A DNA stretch of 38,881 bases from Nitrososphaerota archaeon (GCA_029785685.1 JAFLZE010000010.1:1-38881), one strand, 5' to 3'. Counted from the first letter of the stretch, positions 1 to 8,329 are shown. Numbers and translations: made by a program. The notes: a model not told the origin generated them from the letters alone.

Positions 1-306
1 CTTGTTCACTTTCGATGGTCTGCCCGGCTTTTCCTTAGGTCAGGGACAGTAACTGTTGGGTGCACAAGCGTATGTCGAGTTAGGCACATGGCCTAGCTCC
101 ATTTCTTATGTGATACTTTGCTAGGCGTTTTCGGTTTTGTTGTGATATGCGTTCTAATCGCGATAACGGCGTGTGGGCTACGAACTCCCCGCGCTGCTGG
201 CAGGCCTGGCCGCTACTTCGCTCTCAGGTCCCACTCTGCGGGGCAGGTGTTCAGCCAGGCGCAGCGGACGTCCGAGCCCTTCGCACCGTGTTTGGGGCTG
301 CTTCGC
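1..306. other. No supported gene
   Basis: I see no convincing gene in this stretch. A short hydrophobic reading frame on the plus strand near 118-190 could be the relic of a membrane segment, but it runs straight into the antisense of the downstream pseudogene and has no coding-like character after that. Confidence 0.5.
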
Positions 307-708
307 GACGGAGGCGCACGCCTCCCCCATCATGAAGGACGTGAAGATGAGCGGGAACCTGTACTTCGAGAAGGAGGCTGTGTACCCCTTCCAGTACCTC
401 CCCCCGTTGTAGTACACCCACTTCAGGTTGTTCAGGGCTTTCGCATCTTGGTCGTCCTCCGGCTTCCAGCCCTTCAGGAAGTACGGGCAGAGCCTGTTGC
501 ACGCCCACATGCAGCACTCGTCGTGCCAGCACTCGTCCGTCACTATCGTCTCCGTCATCTTCTGGGTGAAGTTTGGGTAGTGGTTCTCCGTGAGATAGAC
601 CAGCGCCTTCGAGAAAGAGGCGGCCGCGTTGTTCTCGAAGTTGGCAAGCACGGCCCACCAGTAGGCCATCGCCGTCTTCTGGGCGTGGTCGTAGGCGGAG
701 GGGTCGAG
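307..708 (-). pseudogene. Ferritin-like di-iron protein, decayed fragment
   Basis: The minus strand encodes a good ferritin-like core: a helix with Glu (ANFENNAAASF), then a TDECWHDE segment giving the ExxH pair, then a tryptophan/tyrosine-rich stretch and FTSFMMGEACAS, which supplies a later Glu. After about position 307 the frame turns into unrelated arginine/proline-rich sequence, and before about 708 it has no family-like N terminus. What is left is about 134 residues, too short for a full four-helix di-iron oxygenase or ferritin-like domain. I read it as a truncated, frameshifted remnant. The fold assignment rests on the spacing of Glu/His motifs and is moderate; the substrate is unknown. 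Confidence 0.5.
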
Positions 709-959
709 GGCCCCACGAGCTCCTTTGGGAAGGGGCGAGTCCCTCACTAAAGACCGCCTGGGTCAGGGGACCCCGCCGCTCGGCACCGCCGTTTCGATAA
801 GCATTCCAACTCGAGGCGTGTATCCTCAAGTGTGTGCTCCGGTTCGGGATTCCCTCCGATCGACCAGGTTCTGACCCTGACTGGTTCCAGCGAAATCGGC
901 GGCTGGCTTCAGACCACGATCATCGTCAGCGTGCTCCTGACGTCGCCGAGCCTGCGCAC

Positions 960-1191
960 CTACCCCTCCTCCTTTGTGTTCTTTGGACCATCTTCATGGT
1001 CTATACGGGCATCTAACGTTGCCGTCAGTTCCCTGCAAAGGTCCTGCATCTCGGGCAGCGCCTCGACGCGGCAGGGACGCTTTGGCCATCTCCGTGCCGA
1101 TGGCAACGCACACCCAGAGGCTGACCTCGGTCTCAGCTTCACCTGAATCCTTGCGCTTATTGAGCATGGGCGGCTCCCCATTCTTTGTCAA
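960..1191 (-). pseudogene. Small protein with internal frameshift
   Basis: Two overlapping minus-strand frames join into one sensible small protein. The first part (from 1191) begins MTKNGEPPMLNKRKDSGEAE and continues to TEMAKASL. A one-base shift near 1075 then gives RVEALPEMQDLCRELTATLD and a charged tail ending KNTKEEG at 960. Neither frame alone looks coding over its whole length. Family unknown. It lies in a stretch where several genes are broken, so decay is more likely than a sequencing error, but both are possible. Confidence 0.3.
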
Positions 1192-1303
1192 CGAAACAAG
1201 AAGTACGGGAACGCCAGGACGACCAGGATTGCCAACACAATCAACACCCCAACGGTTTCTGTTCCGAAGCCTGATCAGCAGCCGGGGCAGGTGAGGCGAC
1301 GCG

Positions 1304-1585
1304 TCACAGCAGCGAAAGAGCGTAGAGGAGGAGGAAGACCACCACGGAGCCGATCAGCAGCGATATGAGGAAGCCAGCGACGATTAGCTTCTTCCAGACA
1401 GTCTTGCCGTGAGGCGTACTGGCAGGGCCGTAGGTAACCCCCCGGTCCGGGCCCTCTATCTGCGCCGTGGCCGAGGGGACGTGGAGGGATTGGGGCTCGT
1501 GCCTGTGGGTGGTGCCGCAGCGCTGGATGTGCCTCTCGTAGTGACTCTCGCTGATCAGCTTTTGGCACTTCGGGCAGATTGGCAA
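1304..1585 (-). CDS. Zinc-finger protein with C-terminal membrane anchor
   Basis: A 93-residue protein if started at TTG 1585, just before PICPKCQKLIS. A longer TTG start at 1639 only adds a non-conserved tail. Residues 4-20 form a CxxC...H...H/C zinc finger (CPKCQKLISESHYERHIQRC) followed by GTTHRH. A polar linker leads to one hydrophobic C-terminal helix of about 22 residues, which should anchor it in the membrane. The finger closely matches the stand-alone 44-residue protein at 35426-35560, so this is a family with and without an anchor. Function unknown; nucleic-acid or protein binding at the membrane is inference. Confidence 0.6.
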   Translation of the reverse strand: MPICPKCQKLISESHYERHIQRCGTTHRHEPQSLHVPSATAQIEGPDRGVTYGPASTPHGKTVWKKLIVAGFLISLLIGSVVVFLLLYALSLL

Positions 1586-1861
1586 GGGACGGTCGTGAGC
1601 GGCCGGAGGCCTATACGTGTTTCCGAAGCTCCGAATCAAGCAGGTTGCCTATCGGAAGGCGACCGCAACTCATGCTCTTCCCCGCTCAAGTATGACAACT
1701 TGATATTCCTGCGCCATGCGCGCTGAAGTCTATGACGGCACGGAGAGGATTGGTGAAGTAGGCCTAGCCGAGAAGCCCAGAAAGGCCAGCCAGAGGACGG
1801 AATCACGAGGAACACTTTCAAAATAACAATCATAACAAGAAGAACACGGCATACAAGACTT

Positions 1862-2191
1862 GTGCGATATGCGGACTCAAGGTGTACCCAGGGTAGCCTG
1901 AACGGGAGGACGCTTCCGGTCGAGTTCTCTTCCACCGACATCCTCGGCTTTCACTCCAATTCGACCTACCAAGTCGTCTTGCTTGTGGACGGGCGGGTTT
2001 CGAATCAATGGGTGTCTCTGAATATCGAACGACTCGACTACTGTAGCACCGCGAATACAGGACCCCCATGTTGTCCTACCGATTGTGCTACGGCGGGGGG
2101 GCCAGCTTCGGACCCCTATTGGGATGGCTCCACGAACTATCCCTACGGGTTCGGCCATACTATCGTGATTGAATACACAGCGGCCACCTGA
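1862..2191 (+). CDS. Hypothetical protein, possibly a gene fragment
   Basis: A 109-residue frame from GTG 1862. Its middle and end look coding: a segment STYQVVLLVDGRVSNQWVSL resembles a beta-sandwich strand pair, followed by a cysteine cluster (CSTANTGPPCCPTDC) and an aromatic tail. There is no signal peptide, no ribosome binding site and no clear promoter, and the first 25 residues look unconvincing. It may be the C-terminal part of a formerly larger secreted protein. Family not recognised. Confidence 0.35.
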   Translation: MRYADSRCTQGSLNGRTLPVEFSSTDILGFHSNSTYQVVLLVDGRVSNQWVSLNIERLDYCSTANTGPPCCPTDCATAGGPASDPYWDGSTNYPYGFGHTIVIEYTAAT

Positions 2192-2526
2192 GTTGTCATC
2201 CCAGGATCACCGAGCGGTAGCTTCGTGCAACTGTTAGCTCACGCTGTGCAACGGTTGTCTGGACTCCGGCATTCTACCGTTACTTCGGCTGTCGGTTTCA
2301 GAACCGGGCAGCTCATTGGCGCTGGGCTCGCTTGAAATTGTCGGCCGACAAGGCTCGGGCGGCCTGAATCCGTTCTGGTCCGTGTCCGGTAGGGCCTGCA
2401 GAGCTTGATTTGGGTTCTGTCTGCCAATAACGATAAGAATCAGGTTATCTGGTTGAGGGGCCAACTCGTGCAAACCCCGGCCATGGAAGATCACTTTCAC
2501 TCAACTCCATTCCGTTGGACCACGTA
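2192..2526. other. No supported gene
   Basis: Only short frames without coding character occur here. I see no RNA gene or repeat. The stretch leads into the vapBC promoter/operator at its right end. Confidence 0.5.
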
Positions 2527-2551
2527 GTAATACCGTAGACTTAAGTATTAC
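2527..2551 (+). promoter_or_regulatory. Inverted-repeat operator and TATA region of vapBC-1
   Basis: GTAATAC (2527-2533) and GTATTAC (2545-2551) form a 7-bp inverted repeat with an 11-bp spacer. It extends to 9 bp with one mismatch. The spacer contains the TATA-like sequence CTTAAG. It sits 7 nt before ATG 2558, which is typical for autorepression by an AbrB-type antitoxin. Confidence 0.6.
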
Positions 2552-2557
2552 CAAGCC

Positions 2558-2833
2558 ATGAAAGCCACCATGGCCGAAGCGATCGTTACAGTGACGAAGA
2601 AGGGGCAGGCCACGATACCCAAGAAGATGCGCGAGAGGCATGGCATCGGCAGAAAGGCACTTGTTGAAGATACCGAAGAAGGAGTCCTGCTGAAGCCTCT
2701 TCCTAGCCCCTCGATGGAAAGAGGCTCTCTGCGGACCCTTTTCAAGGGGAGGCGGTCTGGAGAACTTATGGACGAAGTCAGGGGGGAGGAGTCCATGTAC
2801 GAAGAGAAGGACTCGCGAAGACGAGCGAAGTAG
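2558..2833 (+). CDS. AbrB/SpoVT-type antitoxin (VapB-like)
   Basis: A 91-residue protein. The N-terminal swapped-hairpin DNA-binding domain is clear: IVTVTKKGQATIPKKMRERH followed by G-x-G-x-K-ALVEDTEEGVLLKP, the AbrB fold. The charged C-terminal half (about 50-91, with SGELMDEVRGEES) would wrap the toxin. ATG 2558 is chosen because it follows the operator closely; ATG 2570 is also possible. It lies three bases before the PIN-domain toxin, so the two form a classical antitoxin-first pair, most likely repressing their own promoter through the inverted repeat at 2527-2551. Confidence 0.85.
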   Translation: MKATMAEAIVTVTKKGQATIPKKMRERHGIGRKALVEDTEEGVLLKPLPSPSMERGSLRTLFKGRRSGELMDEVRGEESMYEEKDSRRRAK

Positions 2834-2836
2834 CGT

Positions 2837-3259
2837 TTGCGCAGTATTGTATTCGACACTCAAGCCCTGTTAGTCCTGTATCTGGGAGAAGCAGGATCTG
2901 GGGAGGTCGAAGCCTATCTGGAGAGTGTCTCAGAACAGAAGGTAAGGGGCTACCTGAACATCATCAACCTCACTGAACTATACTACATTCTGCGGAGAAG
3001 GAACGGAAGCGTAGCTGAGGAGAAGGAGAGGAATCTGCTGAGCTTCGGAGTGAGAATGGTACCTGTAATTCACAATTCTCCACTGTGGAAGAAAGCTGCG
3101 GCCATTAAAGCCGGAAACGCCCTCTCGCTTGCCGATGCCTTCGCAGCCTCGACAGCACTCCTGCACAAGGGCACGCTCGTAACAGGCAGCGACGTCGAGT
3201 TCGAACAGGTAAAGGACCTGAAGATTGAACGTGTAGGCGGCAATAGGAAAGCCGAGTGA
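2837..3259 (+). CDS. PIN-domain ribonuclease toxin (VapC-like)
   Basis: A 140-residue PIN-domain endoribonuclease beginning at TTG 2837, three bases after the antitoxin stop. The four acidic metal-binding positions are visible: Asp in IVFDTQALL near the start, Glu in NLTELYYIL, Asp in SLADAFAAST and Asp in VTGSDVEF. VapC toxins cut tRNA or rRNA when freed from their antitoxin; the target of this one is unknown. The gene is followed after about 90 bp by the repeat also found between the toxin-antitoxin modules at 11.7-14.9 kb. Confidence 0.85.
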   Translation: MRSIVFDTQALLVLYLGEAGSGEVEAYLESVSEQKVRGYLNIINLTELYYILRRRNGSVAEEKERNLLSFGVRMVPVIHNSPLWKKAAAIKAGNALSLADAFAASTALLHKGTLVTGSDVEFEQVKDLKIERVGGNRKAE

Positions 3260-3350
3260 ATCTCCGACCAAGGAACCGGTCAGAAGTCCCAGCGACCACA
3301 TTCTAGATTATCGTGCCTCGAGTCAGGCCCCTGAGAATCGGACCCGCTCA

Positions 3351-3400
3351 TTTCGATACCGCTTCTAGCTGCGAAAATGCACCGGGCCCCGTCGGGCCCG
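3351..3400 (+). repeat. 50-bp dispersed repeat, copy A
   Basis: First of five full copies of a 50-bp repeat (others at 11762, 12693, 14100, 14819). All run in the plus direction, beginning TTTCGATACC and ending CCCGTCGGGCCCG or a close variant. The middle carries TGC-N6-GCA, with the six bases variable and the three-base arms constant. This copy lies 91 bp after vapC-1. Confidence 0.85.
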
Positions 3401-3439
3401 TGCTTGGTTCCGAACCCGAACGGGTTCGATTCCAGGCAC
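3400..3439 (+). repeat. Hairpin following repeat copy A
   Basis: An outer stem of 8 pairs (GTGCTTGG at 3400-3407 with CCAGGCAC at 3432-3439, one G-T wobble) encloses an inner 6-bp stem GAACCC/GGGTTC (3412-3427) with a four-base loop. The same plan, with a different outer-stem sequence, occurs at 13395-13430 directly after another repeat end. Confidence 0.65.
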
Positions 3440-3546
3440 TACGTTCCATAGGATGATGTTGAGGCACCTTACGGCGTCCATTCATCATAGGCACAGTGTC
3501 AAATGAGCATGGAAAATCTTGGCCGCGTCTGGGGTTCACTGCGCCA

Positions 3547-4180
3547 TCAGGACTCTGCCGACAGCGGGTCCTTCTTCGCCATAGCATACCGCCTTGGAAC
3601 TTCCGGAGGCACCTCGGGAAAATCCTCTCCCATTCGCTGGCCCCCATCTCCCGAAACTCGGTCACAGCCACCTTCTTGCCCCGGTCCGAAAGGACGTAGC
3701 CCCGCATGAAGCCGACGATCGGGTAGACGCGCCTGCTGGGCTCGCACCTGGGCTGGGAGATGAACCGGAAGAGGAACGTGTATGCCCTCCAGGCCATGTC
3801 GGTCCTGGGCCTGTTGCACGGAGCGTCTAACGTGCTCGGCTTGTATCCCACCTCGCAGCAGGGGAAGTCGTTCCCCTGCACGGAAGGGGCAAGGTCGACC
3901 GTGAAGCGCTTCTCGACGCCGTCGCCGTGGATGTGCGACACCGCCTGGGCCCAACCGAACATGGCTTCGTAGCCTTTGCCGCTGAAAGTGACCGCTGCCC
4001 TCATCACGGGGAACCCCTTCACCATTTCGTCGGTGAACTCTCGCCCGATGGCCGTGAAACCTGAGTCTTCGACGCCTCGGTTGGCCGAGTAGCGACAATC
4101 ACTTTGCCTTTGTACGGACCCAGCATGAAGGGCATCGACAGCGTCTTCGGCGACAAAGCGCCCTTGTTCAACTCACTCAT
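3547..4180 (-). pseudogene. Conserved protein of unknown function, frameshifted
   Basis: The minus strand starts at ATG 4180 with MSELNKGALSPKTLSMPFML and runs to about GPYKGK. There the sense moves to another frame (RYSANRGVEDSGFTAIGREF, around 4085). It then continues as a well-behaved globular sequence: MVKGFPVMRAAVTF, AMFGWAQAVSHIHGDGVEKR, TDMAWRAYTFLFRFIS, YPIVGFMRGYVLSDRGKKV and EMGASEWERIFP. A second shift near 3625 may restore an ending at 3547 (KKDPLSAES); otherwise the frame decays into the repeat region. I do not recognise the family. Clear coding character across two frames argues for a recently broken gene rather than noise. Confidence 0.5.
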
Positions 4181-4331
4181 CACCGAGCCTGCTGGCCGGC
4201 GACATAAGGCCGACTCACTTTCGGCGTTCGCATATCGTGGCCTCTTATCCCCGAAGGGCGGTTCAACTGTATGTGCAAGGTGGTGAAGGAGTCCCCAGGG
4301 CTGTTTTATTCATCGCTCCCCTTCTGATTCG

Positions 4332-5882
4332 TTGTCAGGCAGCAAAGACCCCGTCCGCAGGGCGCTCTCCGGCTTCTCTCTGCACACCCTCGGCGACGAA
4401 CAGAGATGGGGGAACTCGGTAGCCATCCCAGGAAAGGAGATCGAACGGTACGAGGTGGGCCCGGCGTCGGTGGTCATCACCAACGAGGGGGGCATCGGAA
4501 GATACACCGTCGTCGAGCCATCGCTCACGGAGCGCGAAAGGGAGAGGCTGAGCCGGCTCCTCGACCACCTCTTCATGAGCATCTCCCCGGAGGACGCCAC
4601 CGACCCCTCGAAGAGGCTCATACCCAACATGGTGGAAGCCGCCAGGAGCCTGGGGTTCCTCGACGAGGTGACCCGCTCCCTCCAGAAGTACGAGTACTAC
4701 GTGAAGAGGGAGCTGAAGGGGTACGGGAGGCTGGACGTCCTGATGAACGACTTCAACATCGAGGACATCAAGTGCACAGGCCACGGGAAGCCCGTCGTCG
4801 TCCTCCACAAGAACCACAGCGAGCTGGGGTGGATCAGGACCAACGTGGTCTTCCCCACCGAGGAGGACGCCGAGGAGTCCACCCAGAAGATGCTCCAGAG
4901 GTGCGGGACTATGGCGACCAACGCGATGCCCATCGTGGACGCCAGGACTCCAACCAATGACAGGGTCGCCATGAGGTGGTCCACCGACGTGTCTATGACC
5001 GGGACGGCCTTCACCATCAGGAAGTTCCCCGCCGAGCCGATGCCGATAACGGCGCTCGTCAGGCTGAACACCGTCTCCCCCCTCATGGTCGCCTACCTCT
5101 GGCTGATGCTCGAAGCCAGGGGGTTCCTAATGGTGGTGGGCCCGACGTCTGCCGGGAAGACGACCTTCATGAACACCCTGGCCTCCCTCATCAACCCGAA
5201 CTCCGCTGTCTGCACCATCGAGGACAACCCGGAGATCAGGCTCTCCCACGAGGTCTGGGACCAGCTCACGTCGAGGCACAGCTACACCATCGGCCAGACA
5301 AGCCTGGAGATCACGCTGCAGGACCTCGTGAAGCACTCGCTCAGGCTGACCCCCGACTTCGTCATAGTGGGGGAGGTGAGGGGGGAGGAGGTCGCGGCCC
5401 TGATCAACTCCGCGGCGTCGGGGCACGGGGCGCTGACGTCCATCCACAGCGACAGCGTCCAGAACGTCATGATCAGGATGAGCGCACCCCCCATGCTCGT
5501 CCCCGCCGGGAACATGATGCTCATCTGGGCCTTCGCCGTGATGAACAGGGTGAGGAGGGAGCACGGGAGGATGGCGAGGAGGGTCCTCTCCGTCACGGAG
5601 CTGGACCCGAAGCGGGGCGGCTTCGACCTGAAGGAGATGTTCACCTACGACATGGTGGACGACACCTTCTCGCCGTCGGCTCCCGAAGAACTGGTCCGGA
5701 TGAAGACCGAGAGGCTCCAGCAGGTGATGCGCCCCTTCGGCTGGGACGAGAGACGGCTAGAGACGGAGCTCGGTGAGAGGGCGAGCTACATCGAGTCGAT
5801 GGTCACGGACAAGCGCTTCAGCCTGACGGAGGTGGGAGAAGCCGTCAGGAAGTTCTACGTGAAGAAGTATGGGCTCACGTAA
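4332..5882 (+). CDS. GspE/FlaI/TadA-type secretion ATPase
   Basis: A 516-residue hexameric ATPase of the archaeal type II/IV secretion superfamily, which powers assembly or secretion of type IV pilin-like filaments at the cytoplasmic face of the membrane. The N-terminal domain covers about 1-230. The motor domain has Walker A GPTSAGKTTF (270-279), the Asp box TIEDNPEI (295-302), a Walker B-like FVIVGEVRG (343-351) and the His box GHGALTSIHSDS (364-375). The start is TTG 4332; a TATA-like TTTTATT at about 4303 supports it. No pilin, prepilin peptidase or FlaJ/TadC membrane partner is adjacent, so it is an orphan or its partners lie elsewhere. The last residues (GEAVRKFYVKKYGL) recur in a short remnant at 10747-10863. 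Confidence 0.9.
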   Translation: MSGSKDPVRRALSGFSLHTLGDEQRWGNSVAIPGKEIERYEVGPASVVITNEGGIGRYTVVEPSLTERERERLSRLLDHLFMSISPEDATDPSKRLIPNMVEAARSLGFLDEVTRSLQKYEYYVKRELKGYGRLDVLMNDFNIEDIKCTGHGKPVVVLHKNHSELGWIRTNVVFPTEEDAEESTQKMLQRCGTMATNAMPIVDARTPTNDRVAMRWSTDVSMTGTAFTIRKFPAEPMPITALVRLNTVSPLMVAYLWLMLEARGFLMVVGPTSAGKTTFMNTLASLINPNSAVCTIEDNPEIRLSHEVWDQLTSRHSYTIGQTSLEITLQDLVKHSLRLTPDFVIVGEVRGEEVAALINSAASGHGALTSIHSDSVQNVMIRMSAPPMLVPAGNMMLIWAFAVMNRVRREHGRMARRVLSVTELDPKRGGFDLKEMFTYDMVDDTFSPSAPEELVRMKTERLQQVMRPFGWDERRLETELGERASYIESMVTDKRFSLTEVGEAVRKFYVKKYGLT

Positions 5883-6026
5883 CCAGATGCACCCGTGGCT
5901 CGGACAAGCAGACTGAAGCTACAGGCAATCACTTCGAGTTCTGAAAACAACGCAGCTCTCAGGTGTGCCGTGCAAGCAATGTAGGACCGACCAGGGCTCC
6001 GCTCGAAAGTTCTGGGTCTTCTCCCT

Positions 6027-6335
6027 TCATCCGAACGTGAGAATCCGGTCCGAGTCCGCCGTGAGGTCCACCAGATCCTGCATGCTCGAGAGAGGGCAGA
6101 GCTCGGTCCCTCCTTTCTTCCTTATCTTCAGGCAGGTCCCGCACGCGAGGACGACCCCTCCCTTCTCGACGAAATCGTTCATCATCCTCCTCACGTCGAA
6201 CTTGCCGTCGTCTATCTCCTCGCATTCGACTCCCCTCCCGAGCAGGAATGCCTTCGCCGAGTGCCCGCTCTCGATGGCCTTCGCCCCATACCTGAGCGCG
6301 TTCCAGGCGAGCTCAGGCTCGTTCGTCGATATCAC
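6027..6335 (-). CDS. DsrE-family sulfur-relay-like protein
   Basis: A small DsrE/DsrF-like protein of about 102 residues. Hallmarks are the N-terminal ISTNEPELAWNALRYGAKAIESGH, a central VECEEIDDGKF and the VLACGTCLKIR motif with two cysteines spaced CxxC. Such proteins bind persulfide sulfur or act beside sulfur-oxidising flavoproteins. The GTG start at 6335 removes the first beta strand. The frame upstream reads LKIGI and begins after GGAGG (6361-6365), so translation may really start at CTG 6350. It lies directly downstream of the sulfide:quinone oxidoreductase-like gene and is surely in its operon. Confidence 0.8.
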   Translation of the reverse strand: MISTNEPELAWNALRYGAKAIESGHSAKAFLLGRGVECEEIDDGKFDVRRMMNDFVEKGGVVLACGTCLKIRKKGGTELCPLSSMQDLVDLTADSDRILTFG

Positions 6336-6365
6336 GATGCCTATCTTCAGCTTCTTCCCGCCTCC

Positions 6366-7520
6366 TCAGAACCAGTGGCGCATCCAGTACCTCTCGAAGA
6401 GGACCTTCTGCATGTGCCAGACCCTCCCTGGCATGTGGAACTCCATCTCCGGCTTGCCGTCGCCCAGGAAGACGCCCTTCACGAACGCGCTCTGCCCCTT
6501 TCCCGCTTCGAGGAAGCACGAGCCTTCCCCGCCCCACTCCTTCTTCTTTCCCCTCCCGCTGACCTCCCTGGCCAGGTTGCTCGCGACGACCTCGGCCTGG
6601 CCGTGCGCGAAGACGCCCGCCTTCGGCAGGAAAGGCACATGGCCGTTCGGAGTCGGCACCGACGCGACGTCTCCCACCGCGAAGACGCCGGGATGCTTGG
6701 TCTCGAGGGTCCTCGGATCGACGGGCACCCAGCCGGTCTCGTCCGTCAGTCCCGCTTCCACCACCACGCTTGGCGCTACGTGAGGCGGCACGCAGAAGAG
6801 GAGGTCAAAGGGTATCGCGTCTCCGCCGTCGAACCGCACCTCTCCCGGCCTGATTTCCACAGCCTTCATCCTCGGATGGTAGCCTATTCCCTTCGATCTG
6901 AGAAACTCGAGGACCTTGCCCCCGATCTCCGGGCCCACTGCGGGGACGGGCATCGGCTCCGGCGTGAAGAACTCGAACCTCACCTTCTCCCTCATCCCCT
7001 TCTTTGCGAAGTAGTCCTCGAGCAGGAGAGCCACTTCATACGGGGCGGCCGGGCACTTGAAGGGCGTCCTCGAAATCCCAATCGCGACCCTCCCTCCCTG
7101 GAACCTCTCGATCGCGTCCTTGAACCGGAGAGCGGATTCGAGGTCGTAGATATGGCGGGCGTGCTCCCTGAACCCTGGTATCGCGCTGAGGGCGTACTCT
7201 GCTCCGAGCGCCAGGACGAGGTGGTCGTAGTACAGGTCGCCGCCCTTCGTCCCCACCACTCTCTTCTCGACGTCGATGGAGGAGACCTCGTCGTTGACCA
7301 CTTTGATGCCCTTCTTCCTTAAGGTGCCCAACCCCTTCTGCACCTGCTCAGGCTTTCTCATGCCAAGCATGAGCCAGGGGTACGACGGAGGGAACTGGAA
7401 CTTGTCCTTCCTCTCCACGAGCGTCACCTTCGCCCTGTCTCCCAACCTCTCCGCGAGCACATTCGATGCGACCAACCCGCCGACACCGCCTCCGAGGACT
7501 AGAATCTGGTTCCCGCTCAT
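6366..7520 (-). CDS. Sulfide:quinone oxidoreductase-like FAD flavoprotein
   Basis: About 384 residues. It starts at ATG 7520 (MSGNQILVLGGGVGGL, dinucleotide-binding GxGxxG); a GTG five codons upstream is the alternative. A second nucleotide-binding region and the FAD-contacting FAVGDVAS motif lie in the C-terminal half. Cysteines lie at about 156 (PFKCPAAPYE), 243 (LLFCVPPH) and 335 (GEGSCFLEAGKG), counted from ATG 7520. The first and last match the redox-active pair of sulfide:quinone oxidoreductases, which oxidise sulfide and reduce membrane quinone. A C-terminal amphipathic tail rich in Trp/Met (residues about 363-384) could bind the membrane. NDH-2 or flavocytochrome c-type relatives remain possible, but the CPAAPYE context and the DsrE neighbour favour SQR. 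A palindrome shared with the arsR promoter lies just upstream. Confidence 0.8.
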   Translation of the reverse strand: MSGNQILVLGGGVGGLVASNVLAERLGDRAKVTLVERKDKFQFPPSYPWLMLGMRKPEQVQKGLGTLRKKGIKVVNDEVSSIDVEKRVVGTKGGDLYYDHLVLALGAEYALSAIPGFREHARHIYDLESALRFKDAIERFQGGRVAIGISRTPFKCPAAPYEVALLLEDYFAKKGMREKVRFEFFTPEPMPVPAVGPEIGGKVLEFLRSKGIGYHPRMKAVEIRPGEVRFDGGDAIPFDLLFCVPPHVAPSVVVEAGLTDETGWVPVDPRTLETKHPGVFAVGDVASVPTPNGHVPFLPKAGVFAHGQAEVVASNLAREVSGRGKKKEWGGEGSCFLEAGKGQSAFVKGVFLGDGKPEMEFHMPGRVWHMQKVLFERYWMRHWF

Positions 7521-7546
7521 TTCGCTTTCCACCAAACATGAAAGAC

Positions 7547-7563
7547 TATTCGTATATACGCAT
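7547..7563 (-). promoter_or_regulatory. Palindromic operator of the SQR-like operon
   Basis: The minus strand reads ATGCGTATATACGAATA. Its centre CGTATATACG is a perfect palindrome and the flanks extend it to an imperfect 18-bp palindrome. It matches 16 of 17 bases of the motif at 9276-9292 in front of the ArsR-family gene and sits 26 nt upstream of the flavoprotein ATG. Confidence 0.65.
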
Positions 7564-7580
7564 ATCCATCTAGCCTGTAT

Positions 7581-7946
7581 TTAGCAACCCTTCTCATGGT
7601 GGTCCGCACATCCTTTACAGCAGAACAGCAGAACCGACCCGCCCATTGTCCTTCTGTAGACGCGCCCGCAGTGCCGACACCTGAAAGGGTTGCGCGTGTT
7701 CGTCGCTCCTTTCTGCGGGGCCGAATTCGGCCCACGGCGCGCAAACGGCTGCTCTCCGATGTATTCTTCACAAATAGCCCTCACCCTTTCCGCGGCTGGC
7801 CCAGCTCCCTCGATCATCCCGTTTGAGGTCACCTTGACCCTGCCCATGACAGTTATGACACTGGCGCCATTCGACAGCGTAACGAGGTTGGGGAATGCCC
7901 TGGTCAGCCGTCCGGCGAGTTCCGTCAGGCCGATTGGCGGTTCCAT
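7581..7946 (-). CDS. Protein with C-terminal TRASH-like zinc site
   Basis: A 121-residue protein. Residues 1-85 form a small unrecognised domain beginning PPIGLTELAGRLTRAFPNLV. The C terminus has four metal-type cysteines in FRCRHCGRVYRRTMGG and FCCKGCADHHEKGC, a C-x2-C ... C-C-x2-C pattern like TRASH/YHS metal-sensing fingers. It starts four bases after the 43-residue gene upstream, whose own end (FCCSDCADSYQKG) closely matches, so the two share the finger. Metal or metalloid sensing or trafficking is inferred from the domain and the arsR/thioredoxin neighbours. The N-terminal domain could be a nucleic-acid or metal-binding fold; uncertain. Confidence 0.7.
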   Translation of the reverse strand: MEPPIGLTELAGRLTRAFPNLVTLSNGASVITVMGRVKVTSNGMIEGAGPAAERVRAICEEYIGEQPFARRGPNSAPQKGATNTRNPFRCRHCGRVYRRTMGGSVLLFCCKGCADHHEKGC

Positions 7947-7949
7947 CGG

Positions 7950-8081
7950 TCAGTTCGCTCCCTTGCCCTTCTGATAACTGTCAGCGCAGTCGGAGCAGCA
8001 GAAGTAGTGCTCCGCTCCTTGCATCACTCTCCTGTAGGTGTTCTCTTCTGTCAGCTCCATCCCACACTCTTCGCAGTTCAA
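7950..8081 (-). CDS. 43-residue TRASH/YHS-like zinc protein
   Basis: Encoded from TTG 8081, overlapping the stop of the upstream thioredoxin-like gene as TTGA. The protein is one finger: NCEECGMELTEENTYRRVM, then HYFCCSDCADSYQKG. The C-x2-C and CC-x2-C pairs match the TRASH type that binds heavy metals or acts in metal-responsive regulation. Strong similarity to the C terminus of the next gene suggests duplication followed by fusion or fission. Confidence 0.7.
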   Translation of the reverse strand: MNCEECGMELTEENTYRRVMQGAEHYFCCSDCADSYQKGKGAN

Positions 8082-8329
8082 CCCTTCGTCACCCTCCTGA
8101 TGGCTTCGTCACGCTCAGGCACCCCTACGAATGCGACGGTTCCATCGATTATCGTGGTGGGTACGCTCAGTATGTTGAATTCGGAAACCAGCTTCTCCCC
8201 GAGGGGAGTGGCTATGTCGACCTCGTCGTAATGGAAGTCGGCCTCCTTCCTGAGGCTCCTCCAGAGCTCTCTCGCACTCGGGCAGACCGGGCACCACTCC
8301 GCCACGACGAGCGCCACCTGGGCAGTCAT
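8078..8329 (-). CDS. Thioredoxin/glutaredoxin-like protein
   Basis: An 83-residue thioredoxin-fold protein starting at ATG 8329, which overlaps the upstream stop as ATGA. The active site is EWCPVCPSAREL (C-x2-C). A cis-proline SVPTTIIDG follows, then a C-terminal strand-helix VAFVGVPERDEAIRR. It is the third gene of a tightly coupled minus-strand operon (padR - thioredoxin-like - thioredoxin - zinc proteins). It probably acts as a thiol-disulfide reductant in the cytoplasm; its partner is unknown. Confidence 0.85.
   Translation of the reverse strand: MTAQVALVVAEWCPVCPSARELWRSLRKEADFHYDEVDIATPLGEKLVSEFNILSVPTTIIDGTVAFVGVPERDEAIRRVTKG

Noticed and set aside
118..750. 210-residue plus-strand frame
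   Set aside because: Apart from a short hydrophobic start it is the antisense of the ferritin-like fragment and shows no protein-like composition.
6261..7322. 353-residue plus-strand frame
   Set aside because: It lies antisense to the SQR-like flavoprotein and is an arginine/proline/histidine-rich shadow caused by high GC.
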